This document shows positions 35,931-50,300 of a stretch of 64,000 bases of DNA, piece by piece (positions within the stretch are counted from its first letter, which is position 1; the number at the start of each line of letters is the position of its first letter). The stretch spans positions 16,061,047 through 16,125,046 of the forward strand of contig NC_047066.1 in assembly GCF_902459465.1 (NCBI RefSeq), in the 5' to 3' direction. The translations under genes and the position numbers were made by a program. Below the pieces are notes generated by a model, which had not been told where the DNA came from, did not search any database, and saw only the letters and a list, made by a program, of their open reading frames with translations. Origin of the DNA: Asterias rubens. Lineage: Eukaryota; Echinodermata; Asteroidea; Forcipulatida; Asteriidae.

Positions 35931-36454
35931 AAATAAAATAAATGTATTAAACAACAATACATGTACATGTACATTGAAGCTTCTTGCAGTTGCAAAGCTC
36001 CGATACACACGTCTTAAAAAAAGAGGCTCATTCAAAACTCAATTTGCCAGTTCTCAGCTTTTGAAAGCGGTGCTTTTAGTTTCACATCCAATTGTGTAAC
36101 AAAAATACATATAATGTTAGGACAGTGAGAGAACTCTGTTTAAAATTCTAATTATACTAACTAATTATGCAATGATGTTAATCAAGATGTCTTTTTTGTA
36201 CTGATTTTTGTGAGTAAAATATATTTAATCCGTTGAACCGCCTTTAAATTCTTTATTAATCGCCAATTTTAAATGTAAAATAAATGTTTGAAAACCAGTA
36301 CTTTGTTCAAGTGAACAAAATTGGTGCACGCAGTAGCAGGAACAAAATATCTGCGCTAATTGTCTGCATTCAGAGAGGTGCTTAGCACAGTTTCTATATT
36401 AAACACTGCTTGACTTAGCAAAGCAATAAGCATGCTTAGTCCCAATTTCATAGA

Positions 36455-36985
36455 ACAGGACCCAATTTCATAGAGCTGCTTAGAGACACTGGACACTATT
36501 GGTAGTTGTCAAAGACCAGTCTTCTCACTTGGTGTATCTCAACATACGCACAAAATAACAAACCTGTGAAAATTTGAGCTCAATTGGTCGACGAAGTTGC
36601 GAGACAATAATGAAAGAAAAGACATCCTTGTGACTCGAAGTTGTGTGCTTTGAGATGCTTGATTTTGAGACCTCAAAATCTAATTCTGAGGTTTCAAAAT
36701 CAAATTCGTGGAACATCACTACTTTCTCGAAAACTAATTACCTTCAGGGGGAGCCGTTTCTCACAATGTTTTATACGATCAACAGCTCTCCATTACTCAT
36801 CAAGTATGGTTTTATGCTAATAAATATTTTGAGTAATTACCAATAGTGTCCACTGCCTTTAAACACAATAAGGAGCTACATGTAAGCATAACAAAAGTAT
36901 CTTAAACCAGAGTAATGTAACCAGCTGCTGCTTTTAAAAGCAATATTTTCTGCTTTTAAGTAACTCTATGAAATTGGGCCCAGAC
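36455..36985. mobile_element. Element with CCCAATTTCATAGAG inverted ends, hosting a TTAA MITE
   Basis: CCCAATTTCATAGAGCTGCTTA at about 36461 pairs with TAACTCTATGAAATTGGGCC at about 36961. The MITE at 36479-36862 sits between them. Confidence 0.6.
36479..36862 (-). mobile_element. TTAA-flanked MITE, full copy
   Basis: Left end TTAGAGACACTGGACAC (TTAA degraded to TTAG), right end GTCCACTGCCTTTAA. Family palindrome near 36660-36700. Confidence 0.8.
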
Positions 36986-37517
36986 GAGTGAAACAACAAT
37001 GCAAACAAAAGTGAATTACATAAAGACTTGCTGTCAAAGTTCCCGCTCATTTGTGAATTCCAAATTAGTTCAGACTTCTTTAGACTCTTCAGATGTTTTT
37101 TTTTATTGCTTCTAAAATATTAACTTTGTCTTTTATTTGTTGTTACTATTAACTGTTACTATTTTGTACAAAAAATATTGCCGTGTTCTTTTCTATGTGT
37201 TAAACACAGTACTGTAAAAATCTGATTTTAAATATTTTAATAATATTAATTTTAAATAGCATTTTAAAGTAAAACGTTTTCTTTTAGCCAAAGCAGGCAT
37301 GTTTACAACTCTTGTATTTTTGGATTTTGCTATCTATTTTTTGATCATCAATAAGCGCTTAAAATTTCCCAAACAGCATCGTGAGACCACAGGGCTGGTG
37401 TATCTCAGAACTTTCACAGTAACCTTAAAAAAGGTCTCTGTCTGAGTTTTACTTGTCATGCGCTGAAAAGTGAATAAGTGGATGAAACCTAAAGAAAAAG
37501 GCATTGGTTTGTATCTT

Positions 37518-37823
37518 TTAAAGACACTGGACACTATTGGTAATTGTCAAAGACCAATCTTCTCACTCGGTGTATCGCTGTGAAGATTTGAGCTTTATTG
37601 GTCATCAAATTAGTCATCAAAGTTGCGATAAAATAATTGAAGAAAAAACGCCATTGTTGCACAAGTTGTGTGCTTTCAGATGCTTGATTGCAAGACCTCA
37701 AAATAAAGTTTGAAGGTCTCAAAATCAAATTCATTTAAGTGAGAAATTACTTCTTTCTCAAAAACTATGCAGTTGTACGTTACATCAGAGGGAGCTGTTT
37801 TGGAGATGGTTTTATTATACATC
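37518..37823 (-). mobile_element. TTAA-flanked MITE, truncated
   Basis: TTAAAGACACTGGACAC on the left; homology stops at about 37823, so the other TIR is missing. Confidence 0.7.
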
Positions 37824-38836
37824 ATGTCAGTTTGGAAAGTTGCTGAAATGTTTAAAATTGTTGAATAAGAAAACTTTTGTTAAATTTATTTAATTTTTTC
37901 GTGCAATAGCAAAACAAAAACTATCTACTAAAATAATTAGTTACATGTACAGTAACTGAAATAATTAGTTTTTTTTTAAACAGCTTTTTATAATCACAGG
38001 TTTTTAGGTAGTACGGTATTGAGTATACAGTGCTTTATATATGTACATTGGTGTCAGGGTAAAAACAAATTGTAGTCTTTATCCTTGATGCAAAACTAAC
38101 ATCTATTAAATCACTGCAGTACGCACTGCTAACACATACATGTGGGATTCAAACTGCCTCACATCTGCTCTAGCAATGTAAAGGCTGTGGGTGTACATCC
38201 CACCCAAGTTATTTGCCTTTAGATTTGTTTTCACAGATTACAGAAAAGTACTGAGTATGCCGTTTCTAAAACATACCGGTGGACGCCTAAAGACTATTTA
38301 TTTTTATTTTGTATCCCTGATTAAAAAAATTCAGCTATTTAAAACGGGGCATGAAAAACTCACTAGGAAGTGGACTGCAGATAAAGCTTGTGGTGCGGAT
38401 GTGGTTTGTCACAGTAGACAAATACAGAACATTATTCATGTGACACTAACAACTAGACCATGTTGACATGTGGAAGTTATGCCTTCACAGTCATGTGCAC
38501 AATTTACACTTCCTCTTATGTTTCATGTTTAAACTCGATAGTGCAGAACTTGCCAAAATTAAAAACAACAAAATGATTTGAATATTAATTTTGGTTTTTA
38601 CCCATACACCGATGTGTGCTAGCACTGTATACTCAGTATTTGATTTGACTTCCGTAAAATGTGAATTGTGTACAGTAATTGCTGTTGCTGGCAAAATCAT
38701 GGCAATAAATAGCTGGTATGAGCTCAACATTTGACTTTAGCTGTAGAATTGTGGGGGTTTTCAGTTTCTCCAAAAAGAAGAAGTTAATAAAAGGCGCTGC
38801 TACTAGGTTTAAAATGGAGAGGAAATGACAAATTTA

Positions 38837-38985
38837 ATGGGAGACTTTGGAATGCTAGGTGGCAGCAGACTAACCAGGTAACATTCCATTGTTTACGTAG
38901 TTCTGAGCGTGCGCACATTACCGAGAACAATAGATTTTACCTGGTAAGTCTGCTGCCACCAAGCATCTCAAAAGTCTCCTATTAT
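38837..38985. repeat. Palindromic GGAGACTTT element, copy 1
   Basis: Ends GGGAGACTTT / AAAAGTCTCC with inner arms GGTGGCAGCAGAC / GTCTGCTGCCACC. A second copy is nested in a MITE at 63609-63752. Confidence 0.8.
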
Positions 38986-38989
38986 TTGT

Positions 38990-41393
38990 GTGATGTTATC
39001 TTTTTTTCCTCGTGTGATTTGGGACAAATTACACGTCTCTAACCACTCGTTAACATGGTGTAAATTGCCATTGTAAAACCTGGCACTTCCTGCCAAAACT
39101 AGAAACTTAAAATTTTAAATTAATTGCTGGTCCCCAATGCTGGAACTACATATGTTCATGTATACCAAACCACATGCCCAACATCAACTCACTCATACAT
39201 GTAGGCGTTTTAAATTTTAACTTGTTATTTCTCTTCTCGCCCATAAACTGTCCATTTTGTAGCATTTTTTAGCAGTGTATTGTATTATTGGAAAATGCGC
39301 TTTATAAGTCCTAATGTAAATTATATTATTATGTCTTTTGTTGACTACTACGTTCTGTTAATTTAAACTACATTCATCTGCTGCTAGATACGTTGTACTA
39401 CATGTACTATGCATTTTCTTTGTAAATTGTTAAATATAAGGTGATTAATTATTCATGTATGTTTTCCTACAAATTGCCCAGACTTTGATAATAAGTGAAT
39501 TATAAACTGTACCCTAGGGCTGATTTCACAAAGAGCTAAGATCGATCTTAAGCTGTGTATCAATCTTGACTCTTTCAGTGCCAAGGTCGTACATGTACAT
39601 GTACTTTCATGTATGATCTATTTTCATGTACAAGAAAGCGCCGTTATCATACAGTACATACAAATAATAATAGCAAAAATGTATATTAGCGCCAAATCCA
39701 TCAAAAAAACAATGCTCCATCACGCTTCAGAGAAACGTCTTTAAAAAATAGGCCTACATATAAGGTCTGTTGTACATGTATGTACTCAGAAAGTGTCATC
39801 ATGGTATATGAGAGGGCATTCATCATCATCATCATTAGGCTGTGGTCATCAAATGTAAGATGTAGCCCTCCTAATGAGAGGACATTCTCAGGAATTACTA
39901 TTGGCTTTGGGAAGTACAAAGCAACACAAATCAGCAAGATACATTTTACTATTAGCCTTTTTTAGATATGGCGCATGATAGTAGTGCACTGCATCTGCAC
40001 CTTAGTGTTCTATCATTGTGTCCGCCATACCTCAAAAGGGCTTTTAAAATGACTTTGGGAGGTGGGCCTACAAAGCAACACATTGACATTTTGTTTGGTG
40101 AAAAAAAATATAATTTATTACATGTAAGTTCAAAACACACAAGTAAGTTGACACTGAAAGAGTTAACTGGTAAGCAAAATGTGATGTCACAATACAAATC
40201 AATATAGTGATACTGACAACTCGTCTGAAGATAAATCTTAGTGCTTAATGAAATCCAGACCGAGTTTATTTTGAAGACTGAACAATGGAAACAGTAGATG
40301 GGTTGACCCTTTAGAAGTCGCTTATTTCTGACCATATGCCCAGACATTGCTAATCTTGTCCCATGATTATCATGAACAAAATATCATGAAAATGAATAAA
40401 GCAGTGTTCGCACTGGGCTAATATTTTAGGTAACTTAACCATGACGCTGGGTAACATTCCGATGGGTTAACTCCGCACTTGGATTTATTTGACTCGGCTA
40501 AACTAACCGAGACCGTAGGTAAACTAACCGAGCTGGCCCCCTGCGTAACATTGAATAGTTCGATAATCACGAAAGTATTATTCTTCCATGACAAAACATG
40601 TCAGCTTCTTCGGGTCACGGACGGATGTTCGCATTGGACTTAAAATGGGCAAGTTACCCAAATGGCTCTGTTAGTTTACCCAAATTAAGTCCAATGCGAA
40701 CAGGGCTTTAGACACAGAAATAAATGGTTTGATTAAGACTTGTAAATTCTTCACGTATGTTATGTTGGAAAATTTCAAGTCGGTCCGATACCTTTTCTTT
40801 GACTTATTTGACCAAAAGGAGGTCAAATGTTGTAGTGGCCGCTATGGGCATTTTGGTACAAGCTGCTACTGTCTCTAAAGGGTTACACAATATGTAACAA
40901 TAAGTCTAATACTTTGTATAATATCTCCTGTAAAGCCTTTTATACCAGTTGTACCTCTTTTTGCACAAGAAAGTTAAACATGTACCTGTGAACTCTGAAG
41001 TAAAGATAACCAGTCAATACCATCAATCTAATAATATGCATACTAATAACAAAAGATTGCTTGAATATTTGAATCAACTGTAGTATTGTCTCATTTTTTC
41101 TTGTTCCTGTTATTACAAATGACAGTTGTAGAGTGTCATGGCTGAGAAGTCTAGCAACCGGACTCAAATTATGGCATTGCCAGAGTGTGGACATGATTCC
41201 TGGTAGAAGCTCCGGGGTGGATTTCACAAAGAGTTAAGACTATAGTCTTATCTTATGTTCACTCTTTTCTTAGAGTCTATGGCTTCACAACCAGAATAAA
41301 TGAAATGAAAATGACATTTTGTTTAGCGATTGTAAGATCAAATCACTAGGCAACTTATCCCTAGGAAAAATGTCCCCATTTTCTTTCTCCTGG
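38990..41393. other. Gap between the IgGFc-like gene and STN1: repeats only
   Basis: Contains a palindrome at 40629-40705 (GTTCGCATTGGACTTAA and complement), short SINE-tail-like sequence near 39290-39335 and a partial CTAAGTTAGGACT element at 41218-41275. No exon recognised. Confidence 0.5.
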
Positions 41394-44300
41394 TCAGCTG
41401 AAAGGGATGAAGTGCTTGAATGTTGTGCTGATAACTTCGCTCTGTTCCTCCAGCCGATCTAATGCCAGTTTGACAGCTTGAGCTGAAATATTCTGGAAAG
41501 GGTTTAAGTTGTGCAGTCGGTCCATCACGTGCAAATAATGGCAGCCTTTCTCATCTGGGAGATAAAGTGAAGAACTTTTGTCAGCATCTCAAAATAGATG
41601 ACTTAAAGACACTGGACACTATTGGTAATTGCCAAAGACTAGTCTTCACAGTTGGTGTATCTCAACATATGCACAAAATTAGAAACCTGTGAAAATTTGA
41701 GCTCAATCGGTTGTCGAAGCTGCGAGATATTAATGAAAGAAAAACACCCTTGGTCACACGAAGATGTTTTTGAGCAGTACAGCGTCGCCCGCCGCTGCTA
41801 AAACAAAGGAGCACCTGTGCACAAGGTCGTGATCCGATTTGTTCATTGTTGCCAATACGCGGCGCTATATGATTTTTGGTTGTCAATTTGTGTGATTTTT
41901 CATAATATTACACTTTCAAAATACATCAAATGACAAGGATCTATATGTCAGTTGTATAAAACAAATATTGAGTGGCTTTAATTCGTGGAATGGAAGGAAC
42001 ATTTTCGCTCGGTAAAATTTTGACTGTTCCATTTCACGAGGCGAACGGTCCAAATTTTACCTTGCAATAATATTCCTCCCATTCCACTCTGAGCCACTCA
42101 ATATTTGTATACTATCAACCTCTCCCCATAATACTTATAATCAAGAAGGGTTTTATGCTAATAATTATTTTGAGTAATTACCAATAGTGTCCACTGCCTT
42201 TAATTTAGTCTAGGTTGGCACGCACTTTCCTAGAGGCTAAATGCCCCACCCCCTACAAAAAACTTTTTTGAGAAATATCCAGCGACAGAATGCAGCATTC
42301 TCCTGAAGATGATCAGAGCACACTGATTGAAACATCGAGTTGTCAAACCAGTGTTTCTTCTCACAACCACCACCACTCAAAGGAATTTTTACACATATAG
42401 TGACATCACAATCCCTACCTGAATTTATTATTTTAATTTAGTTCAGCTTACATTTGGGAAGTTGACAATCAGCTCTCAGAATTTTAAGGATCGTCTTTTC
42501 TAGCCATGAAGTCAAACTTTCCTGAGCTACCTGTGAGGGGCAAGAAATCAAATGGAAATTTAGATGTTTTTCTATACAAATAAGCTTCATTGCAGCTGAA
42601 CCAGTAATTCTAACAACTATGGGTGCATTCGATTAGCTTCCCCGGTATGTTTGAATAGCTTTGACGTCATTCCAGGGGCTCAGCCGGGTCAGCCCCAAGT
42701 GCCCTGCTTGTTGAACGGGTCACTTGGGGCTTGCCCGAGGTGCATGATGTCACTACGAGAAGGCGAGTGATGATTCGATTAGCTCTTTTCAGGGGCTCAC
42801 CCGAATGAGAACCACAGGTCGACACAGGGAAACTAATTGAACGCACCCAATGTTATCTACAATAAACTTTTTACTCTCGATGACTGGTTCCCTTGGGTGT
42901 TGCCCCTGGTTACCACTCAGTTGCGCATTTCACAATAAAGCCACAATTTTCACAGGTTTGTTATTTTATGGAAATGTTGGGATATACCGAGTGAGGATAC
43001 TGGTCTGTGACAACTAAAATTATCCCTTGCCTTTAAAAGCTGGGACATGCTTTATATTTTACATTCTGTGAATTTGGACTCTTCTATAATAATGGACCCT
43101 TCCCATGAAATATGCTAATTACATTCACACATGCGTACAGACCCTGTTGGTTGGCAAACGCCATAGAGTTGTGCACTAAGCAGGCGCGCAATCGCGTCTG
43201 CGTCACACCCATTACCAGTGAGCAAAACAGCGTGATGTTCCCTCATTTTGCCAACCAAAACGTTAGTGCGCACGCGCTATGTGCAATTTACATATTTCAT
43301 GGGAAGGGTCTATTACCTGGAACATCTCTTTTTCGTTTCCACTTCTGATAACTATGCCCTCTCTGTCTAAGCGGTCTACTGATTGTTTGATGATGTTACG
43401 GATCTGTCTGATGGGTGCCTTTCCTCCTACACTATCCTGGGGGAATGAAAGGCCAAAAAAGGTGAGTTAATTCAGCAGGATTTATAGCACTTTTATGCAT
43501 CATGCTTCGATACTTGCATAACCATTTCAAGCTGTTATACATGGTTAAATGTATTGTGTTTTTTTTTTGTATTTTTCTTTTGGTACAGATTGTATTTCAC
43601 CTTCTTATAGCAACTTTGTTTCCACACAAAGCAAAATATATTAGTTTAGGATTTGGGATGGTTCAATTTTCAACCCCAAACTATTTTAAGTTTACGAAGT
43701 CAGTTACGGTAGTCTTGTGATTTGAAACTTGATAAAACTTGGGGTAAATCAGTCTTTATTGAGCAAATCAATATACAATACATCAATAGGCAGAGGATAA
43801 AGAAAGTACACTTAAGCCCAGGTCATTTAGAATGACCAACAAAGTTGGCCATGGTATAGTGCAGGGCAGACAAAACAAAAATAAACGCAAGACATAACAC
43901 CGAGTGAAAAGCAAATTAATGAGCAACACATATACATTGTAAGTTAACTTCTAAGAACAAAAACTACAGTTGCAGATAAGGTTGGTCAGTAGACCCCCAA
44001 GATAGTTCGTGGCGAGCATTCCATATGGTGTACATTGTACATAGCTACAGAGGATGGCAATTCTACTAAGTTCCTTTTGGAGAGACTTAGGAGCTTTGGT
44101 TGTAGTGAATGAGCAAATGTCCGAAATCCTAGAAGCGGTTTCAGGAGTGACCAGACCACGTGACCCAATTTCAATGCAGGTGAGGTTGCAATTGTACCCA
44201 CACTTATAACTTGATGATACAGATCTACATGTATCGGTTTATAATGTGGCAGTTGAACTTTCGGTGCTCTTAACCGCTAGGCCATGACACACCAAACACT

Positions 44301-47300
44301 TACTTGTTTGTACTCCAGACACGGACACGATGCTATGTCCATAACTGCTTCAATTGTCTCCAATTCTCTCAGGAAGAAGTTTTGGAATCCGTTAGAAGGG
44401 TCTCCTAGTTGACTGCGCAGATAAATGCATAACCGATCCACCAAGTCAGCCTTTCAGATAGAGAAATATTAATAAATCATATAATAATAATAATAATGAT
44501 AATAATAACCTGTTTTTATATAGCGCTTTTCACACCCGGAGGGCATCCCAAAGTGCTTATTACCCCTGGTCACTGGCCCTTAATTCACTCCTTAAGCCAT
44601 CTCAGCTCCCTGGTGGGGAGCATAAAGCCTTGTGCAACATTGATATGCGCTACTCGGCTTAATCAATCACAAGAGACATCTCTGCCCTCACAGGTACCCA
44701 TTTACACCTGGGTGGAGAGAAGCAATTATAGTTAAGTGTCTTGCTCAGAATCACAAGTGTCACAACCGGGATTCAAACCCACACTCTGCTGAACAGAAGC
44801 ACCAGAGCTTGAGTTTGGTGCTCTTAACCGTTCGGCCACGACACCGCACAGGGTTGAAGCTAGACCAGTATTATTGGTGAGCTATAAATCCTTTTTTTCA
44901 ATTTTATTCCAAAGGGCGAGCGAGCAAAAAATTATTCATCATTTCTGAGGTGCAAGCTTCAGGAAGGCATGATACAAGGTTTCCAAACTATTCTTGTTAT
45001 GGGGCCATGCAATAAGTTGAACGGCCTTTTGTCTGTGTTCTTTCTCTATGGCATTTGATACTCCTTATCATTTTAATAGCTGTGTCTCAGATCTGTGCTG
45101 GGCAGCACATTGTATTGCGCTCAGAGTGCACTGCTGGGCAAAAATTGTGAGTTCTGGTGGGCAGGCCCGTCCAGCACCGCCCAGTGTGGCTACGACACCG
45201 ACCAGAAATATCAAATTGGTACACAGCACACATTAAGACCTTGAACTCCATTTTTGAAATGGCACCGCAATTTTACTATGGTAGAGGGCACTTATATGAG
45301 GAAAATGTAAATTTGAGTTGGAAATTTGCAGAGGGCACCATGGCAAAAGCATATCTCAGCAGTGGCTGTGGTGCCATGGGTTTTGGAGCCCTGCACATCC
45401 TATCGAGAAGCCCTAACAAAACTGGACGGGAATTACTTCATGTAAGGCGAGAACAACATTACAGAGTTTTTTCCACAAAAGCTTGCTCCTCTCGACAGTT
45501 CTCTGAATGGTTTCCACTCTCCGAGTACATGTATCATCATTGTCACTCAGATATCACGCTAAATTCAACCATACAGAAGTAGCACTACCAGATTCAGGGG
45601 TGGGTTTCACAAAAAGTGAAGACTAAACTTATCTTGAGTAAGGACGAGTTACTCATTCTAGCTTAGGACTAGACTTGAGTTTTAAATAACACCTAGGACT
45701 AGTCCTAAGTTATAACTATCTGTGTGAAATTGACCCAAGGACAAGCATGACAAGTTCTCTATCTTACATGACTGGATTTTGCAATAGTGCAATACTCTCC
45801 TCTCAGTCCACCGTATGATCTTGCGTCTTTTATTTTATTTTCGAGGTGGTGTATACTATAAATGATTATTCCTCTCTCTGTTTTAAATTTTCTCCAAAAC
45901 AACTGACCTCCCTTTGGACTCCGCTCTCTGATTCTTCAGACTCAAGTCGCAACTGACTTGTAACAATGCTTGGGAGAACAAAAGGCCGATCATACACATT
46001 CTGGTACATGTTAGGTAGTTCTTCCATGCGGTATATCTCAGCTTTGCAGGACTGATCTTCAACTTTTCCTGCAAAAACAAAGAACCCCCGAAACATGCAT
46101 AATGTATTCAGTTGAGTTTATACCTCATAGCATACTCTTTTTGAGCACTTGAATAGTTTCATGAGACTTGAGTACTTTCATATTTCATGACTTACTTGAC
46201 TATGTTTATACTAAAGTACTTTCTTGAGTACCTTCATGAATTATTAGCCAGTGGTCTGGATGCTATATCAAGGCAGATGTGAAAGAGGAAGCAGGCAGGG
46301 GTGAGAAACTGGTTTATTTTGATGTGTGGCCTAACAGTTATAACTGAGATGAGGGTTTTTTATACATTGTGGTTGAGACAGAATTACTGACCAGGTTTGT
46401 TGACTCGAGTTGGCCATGAGTCGCTTGATTTTTTTTTAGCAGTGACTTAACTTGGACTTGCACAAAAATTACTTGTGCCTCGACTTTGAGTTGGAAATAA
46501 TGACTTGACTTGTTACCAACATAAGTCATATGCTACTTGAGCGACTCAATAAACATTTTTTTTTTTAATTACACATTGCATCATCAGACTTTGTTCGGCT
46601 AGCTGCTTCAACTTCCAACTTTAAATCTGGTCTTCTTTTTTGCTCAAGCCCCAGTGACTTGATACTTGTAATTTGAAGTTGATGCCCAAGCCTGACTGCA
46701 TAATACAGCTGTATTCAAAGTATGTGACTTGCCTTGTGTTTGGACCAATTGTGACTTAACTTGACACCACGTGACGTCTGACTGCACCATGACCTGTGAC
46801 TTAAAGACCCTGGACACTATTGGTAATTGTTAAAGACCAGTCGTCTCACTTAATGTATGTCAACATATGCATAAAATAGTAAACCTGTGAAAATTTGAGC
46901 TTAATTGGTCGTCGAAGTTGCGAGATAATAATGAAAGAAAAAACACCCTTGTCACACGCAGTTGTGTGCGTTTAGATGGTTGATTTCGAGACCTCAAGTT
47001 TTAACCTGCAAGGTCTCGAAATCAAATTTGTGGAAAATTACTTCGTTCTCAAAAACTATTTCACTTCAGAGGGAGCCGTTTCTCACAATGTTTTATACCA
47101 TTAACATCTCCCCAATACTCGTAACCAAGACCAAGTAAGGTTTTATGGAAATAATTATTTCAAGAATTAAAAAATAATGACTCGTGACTTGACTCAGAAT
47201 TTGCAAATGTTAAACTGCCAACTATTACACTTACTGAAGTAGGATGCAGATACCTCCACTCTGTTTCGATAACGATTGAGACGACCTCTGACATGGATGA

Positions 47301-50300
47301 TGTCACCCAGCTCCATGCACGTTAACTGCTGCATCTGGTGGGTCTGTATTTTGTCTGTGACGAATTCTCGGAATGAGGAATCTGGGTTGACAGCTGTTTT
47401 TTTCAGAGAATTAGTATTTTGAGGAAAAATTAGCAAACTGTAAGGAACGGATTTCAACTTTGAGAGGAAAAGTCTATTTTCATACTGTACAGAGGACTTC
47501 CATTGAACATTTATGAAGGGGTATCAAGGCCAGACCTGGGGCAACAGATCGGCCATGGCCCCCATTTAATTCATGTATCTTGGTCTGAGTTAGTGGATTT
47601 GTTGGACAATATCTGAAGCTAGTATCCGTTTCTCAACATCCAAATTTTTTTTGAAAAATATATATTAAAGCTTTCAATTGTTGTTAAATGACAAAAAGCC
47701 TGATGCAAATAACATCTATAAAATAATTTATGTATATTGTATTTTACCTGCTGGTTTATCTCTCCCCTTTGGTTTCCAGCAACAGCAATTAACAACTCCT
47801 GTTCCGTCGTCGACTGAAGGTGGATATAAAGACAATTGCCAATAGGGGTGTTATTCCTTTCAAACAAATCCATTGATAAAACAATGATTAGGGCCTACTT
47901 TAGACATAGGAAAATTACATCAGTTCACAGTTTTATGGCAAGAATGCCAAACAGAACTGGTCAATTTGAATTGTTGATAAATGTGCAAACTCTAATGTTA
48001 GCCCTACAATCTACATCTTGATCTACATCAAGTGAACAGTGGCCTATGCGGTTAGCCCTACAATCTACATCTTGATCTACATCAAGTGAACAGTGGCCTA
48101 TGCGGTTAGCCCTACAATCTACATCTTGATCTACATCAAGTGAACAGTGGCCTATGCGGTTAGCCCTACAATCTACATCTTGATCTACATCAAGTGAACA
48201 GTGGCCTATGCGGTTAGCCCTACAATCTACATCTTGATCTACATCAAGTGAACAGTGGCCTATGCGGTTAGCCCTACAATCTACATCTTGATCTACATCA
48301 AGTGAACAGTGGCCTATGCGTACACATTTAAGGCTTTAGTTTAAAGGCACTGGACACTTGGTAATTTTCAAAATAATTTTTAGCATAGCCTTGCTCAAGG
48401 CAGTCGAATTATTCACTCTGAAAAAAGACCGCCGCTGTATAAAAACCCACCCGTATTCACTGTGCGTAACATCACACGACACGATGCCCCCGTACACTAT
48501 CCGCATGCGTCGGCCGTCAGGCTGACAGACTTGTAGGGTCTGTGTTGAAGCCACTGACCTCATTACTATAATAAGCGAAGAGTTCCCATGGTCAGCTCAT
48601 TACCATAATGCCCGCGAAAGACGAGACATGTCTACATCACACACCACCACCACGGATGCTCAGCGAGCATGATAGGCGTGCGTGATTGGACGTCAAAATG
48701 AATAACTCATTTGCCTCACATCCTGTGTTGTCTGATAGGTCTGACGAAAGATATACATATTCATGGACTGCATACTAGCATATCCGAGAGCCCCCCCAAT
48801 TTTGTCCACTAGTGGAAATTTTTCAATACAACACATTAAACCCGGAAGTTACAGACCCGACAAGGCTGTCGGCCTGACAGCCTCTGCATGCGGTTAGTGG
48901 TACGAGTGCGAATGACTTGTGTGCACAGTAGTCGTACGATGTGATCACGCACAGGGTATACGGGTGGGTTTACAGCGGCGTCTTTTCGGAGCGAATAATG
49001 TGACTGCCTTGAGCAAGGCTATTGTTAGCATAACAACTTACTTGGTAACAAGCAATGGAGTGCTGTTGTTAGTATTTAAAACATTGTGAGGAACGGCTCC
49101 CCCTGAAGTAACGTTAAAATATTTTAATTTGATTTTGAGACTTCATAATTAGATTTTGAGGTCCCGAAATCAAGCATCTGAAAGCAAACAACTTCGTGTG
49201 ACCAGGGCCCTGCAGGGGTGTTTTTTCTTCCATTATTATCTCGCAACTGTGATGACCTATTGAGTTCAAATGTTTACAGGTTTGTTGTTTTGCATTTGTT
49301 GAGATACACCAAGTGAGAAGACTGGTCTTTGACAATTACCAATAGTATCCAGGGTCTTTATGTTAAAGAACCATTTTGATTGTTTTGATACTAAAGGAAG
49401 ATGTCCAATAAAACCTGTGAAAAATTAGTTTCAAAAGGTGGTGGCATTTCTTGAGATATTGCTGAATATCTATGTGAGGTTAGGCACAAGCATTTTGGCT
49501 AGGATTGTGTGTCTTACAGTTATATCATCCATGAATATTGAGACAATGGTGAAAAATGACTGACCTCCATAGTTGAACATCTTTGCTCTTTCCTCCACTC
49601 TCACAATCCATCCCAAGATGTCAACTCTGTACACAGGATGGTTCTTATAGGCAAAGGCTCCTAAAAAAAAGAAAATAGATTGGAAAAACAGTAGGCCTAA
49701 ACAGTGGCAATTTTGATTTTAAAAAGGAGACCCCATTTGGGTCTACTTGTTGTTTAGCCAAGTTGAAAAAGACTCTTCTACAATAATAAAATTATCTGAC
49801 CAGTAATTTTAATTGATGGGCAAATCCCCAAAAGACTAAGACTAGGCTGTGAGCTAACTTGTTTCTCTTTTAATAGTCTTCAACAAGTCAGTTGCTTTAA
49901 GTTGCCACCAGGTACTTCCCCGAGTCCTGTGGGCAAAAAACCATGCATATAACTCGGGTGGGATGCAAACCCAAAACCCTTGCCATTCAAGAGTATGTCT
50001 TACCAAGTACCGAGATTACCCGGTAGCAAGAGGCAGGAATGTAGGTTTGAATCCTACCAAACCTAGCTGCAATAATGTGACCCTCCTCCCTAGAAAAACA
50101 AATAGGGAGGATGGTTACTACTTTATTACTTTTTTCCAGGACGAACGTGTGCAGATAATTCTCCACGTTTGTCCTGGGAAAAAAATATGCGCACGGTCGG
50201 GGACAACCATAACAATCGGCTTTGTTGTGCAATGGAAAAACGGAGTAGTTGGGGACTGAATTACGGTAAGAATTTATCTTTTTTTTCAATTTTTGAGATG

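Noticed and set aside
45157..45582. 141-codon plus-strand frame
   Set aside because: Lies in an STN1 intron on the opposite strand, with no start context, splice support or domain likeness.
47997..48320. CRISPR-like regular repeats (also the 41-bp array at 13597)
   Set aside because: Copies are directly adjacent with no unique spacers, in an animal genome; they are minisatellites.
44255..50020. Possible tRNA genes on the minus strand (A and B boxes at 44258-44293, 44769-44838 and 49956-50014)
   Set aside because: None closes an acceptor stem or has an intact anticodon arm; bodies and tails show they are SINEs or fragments.
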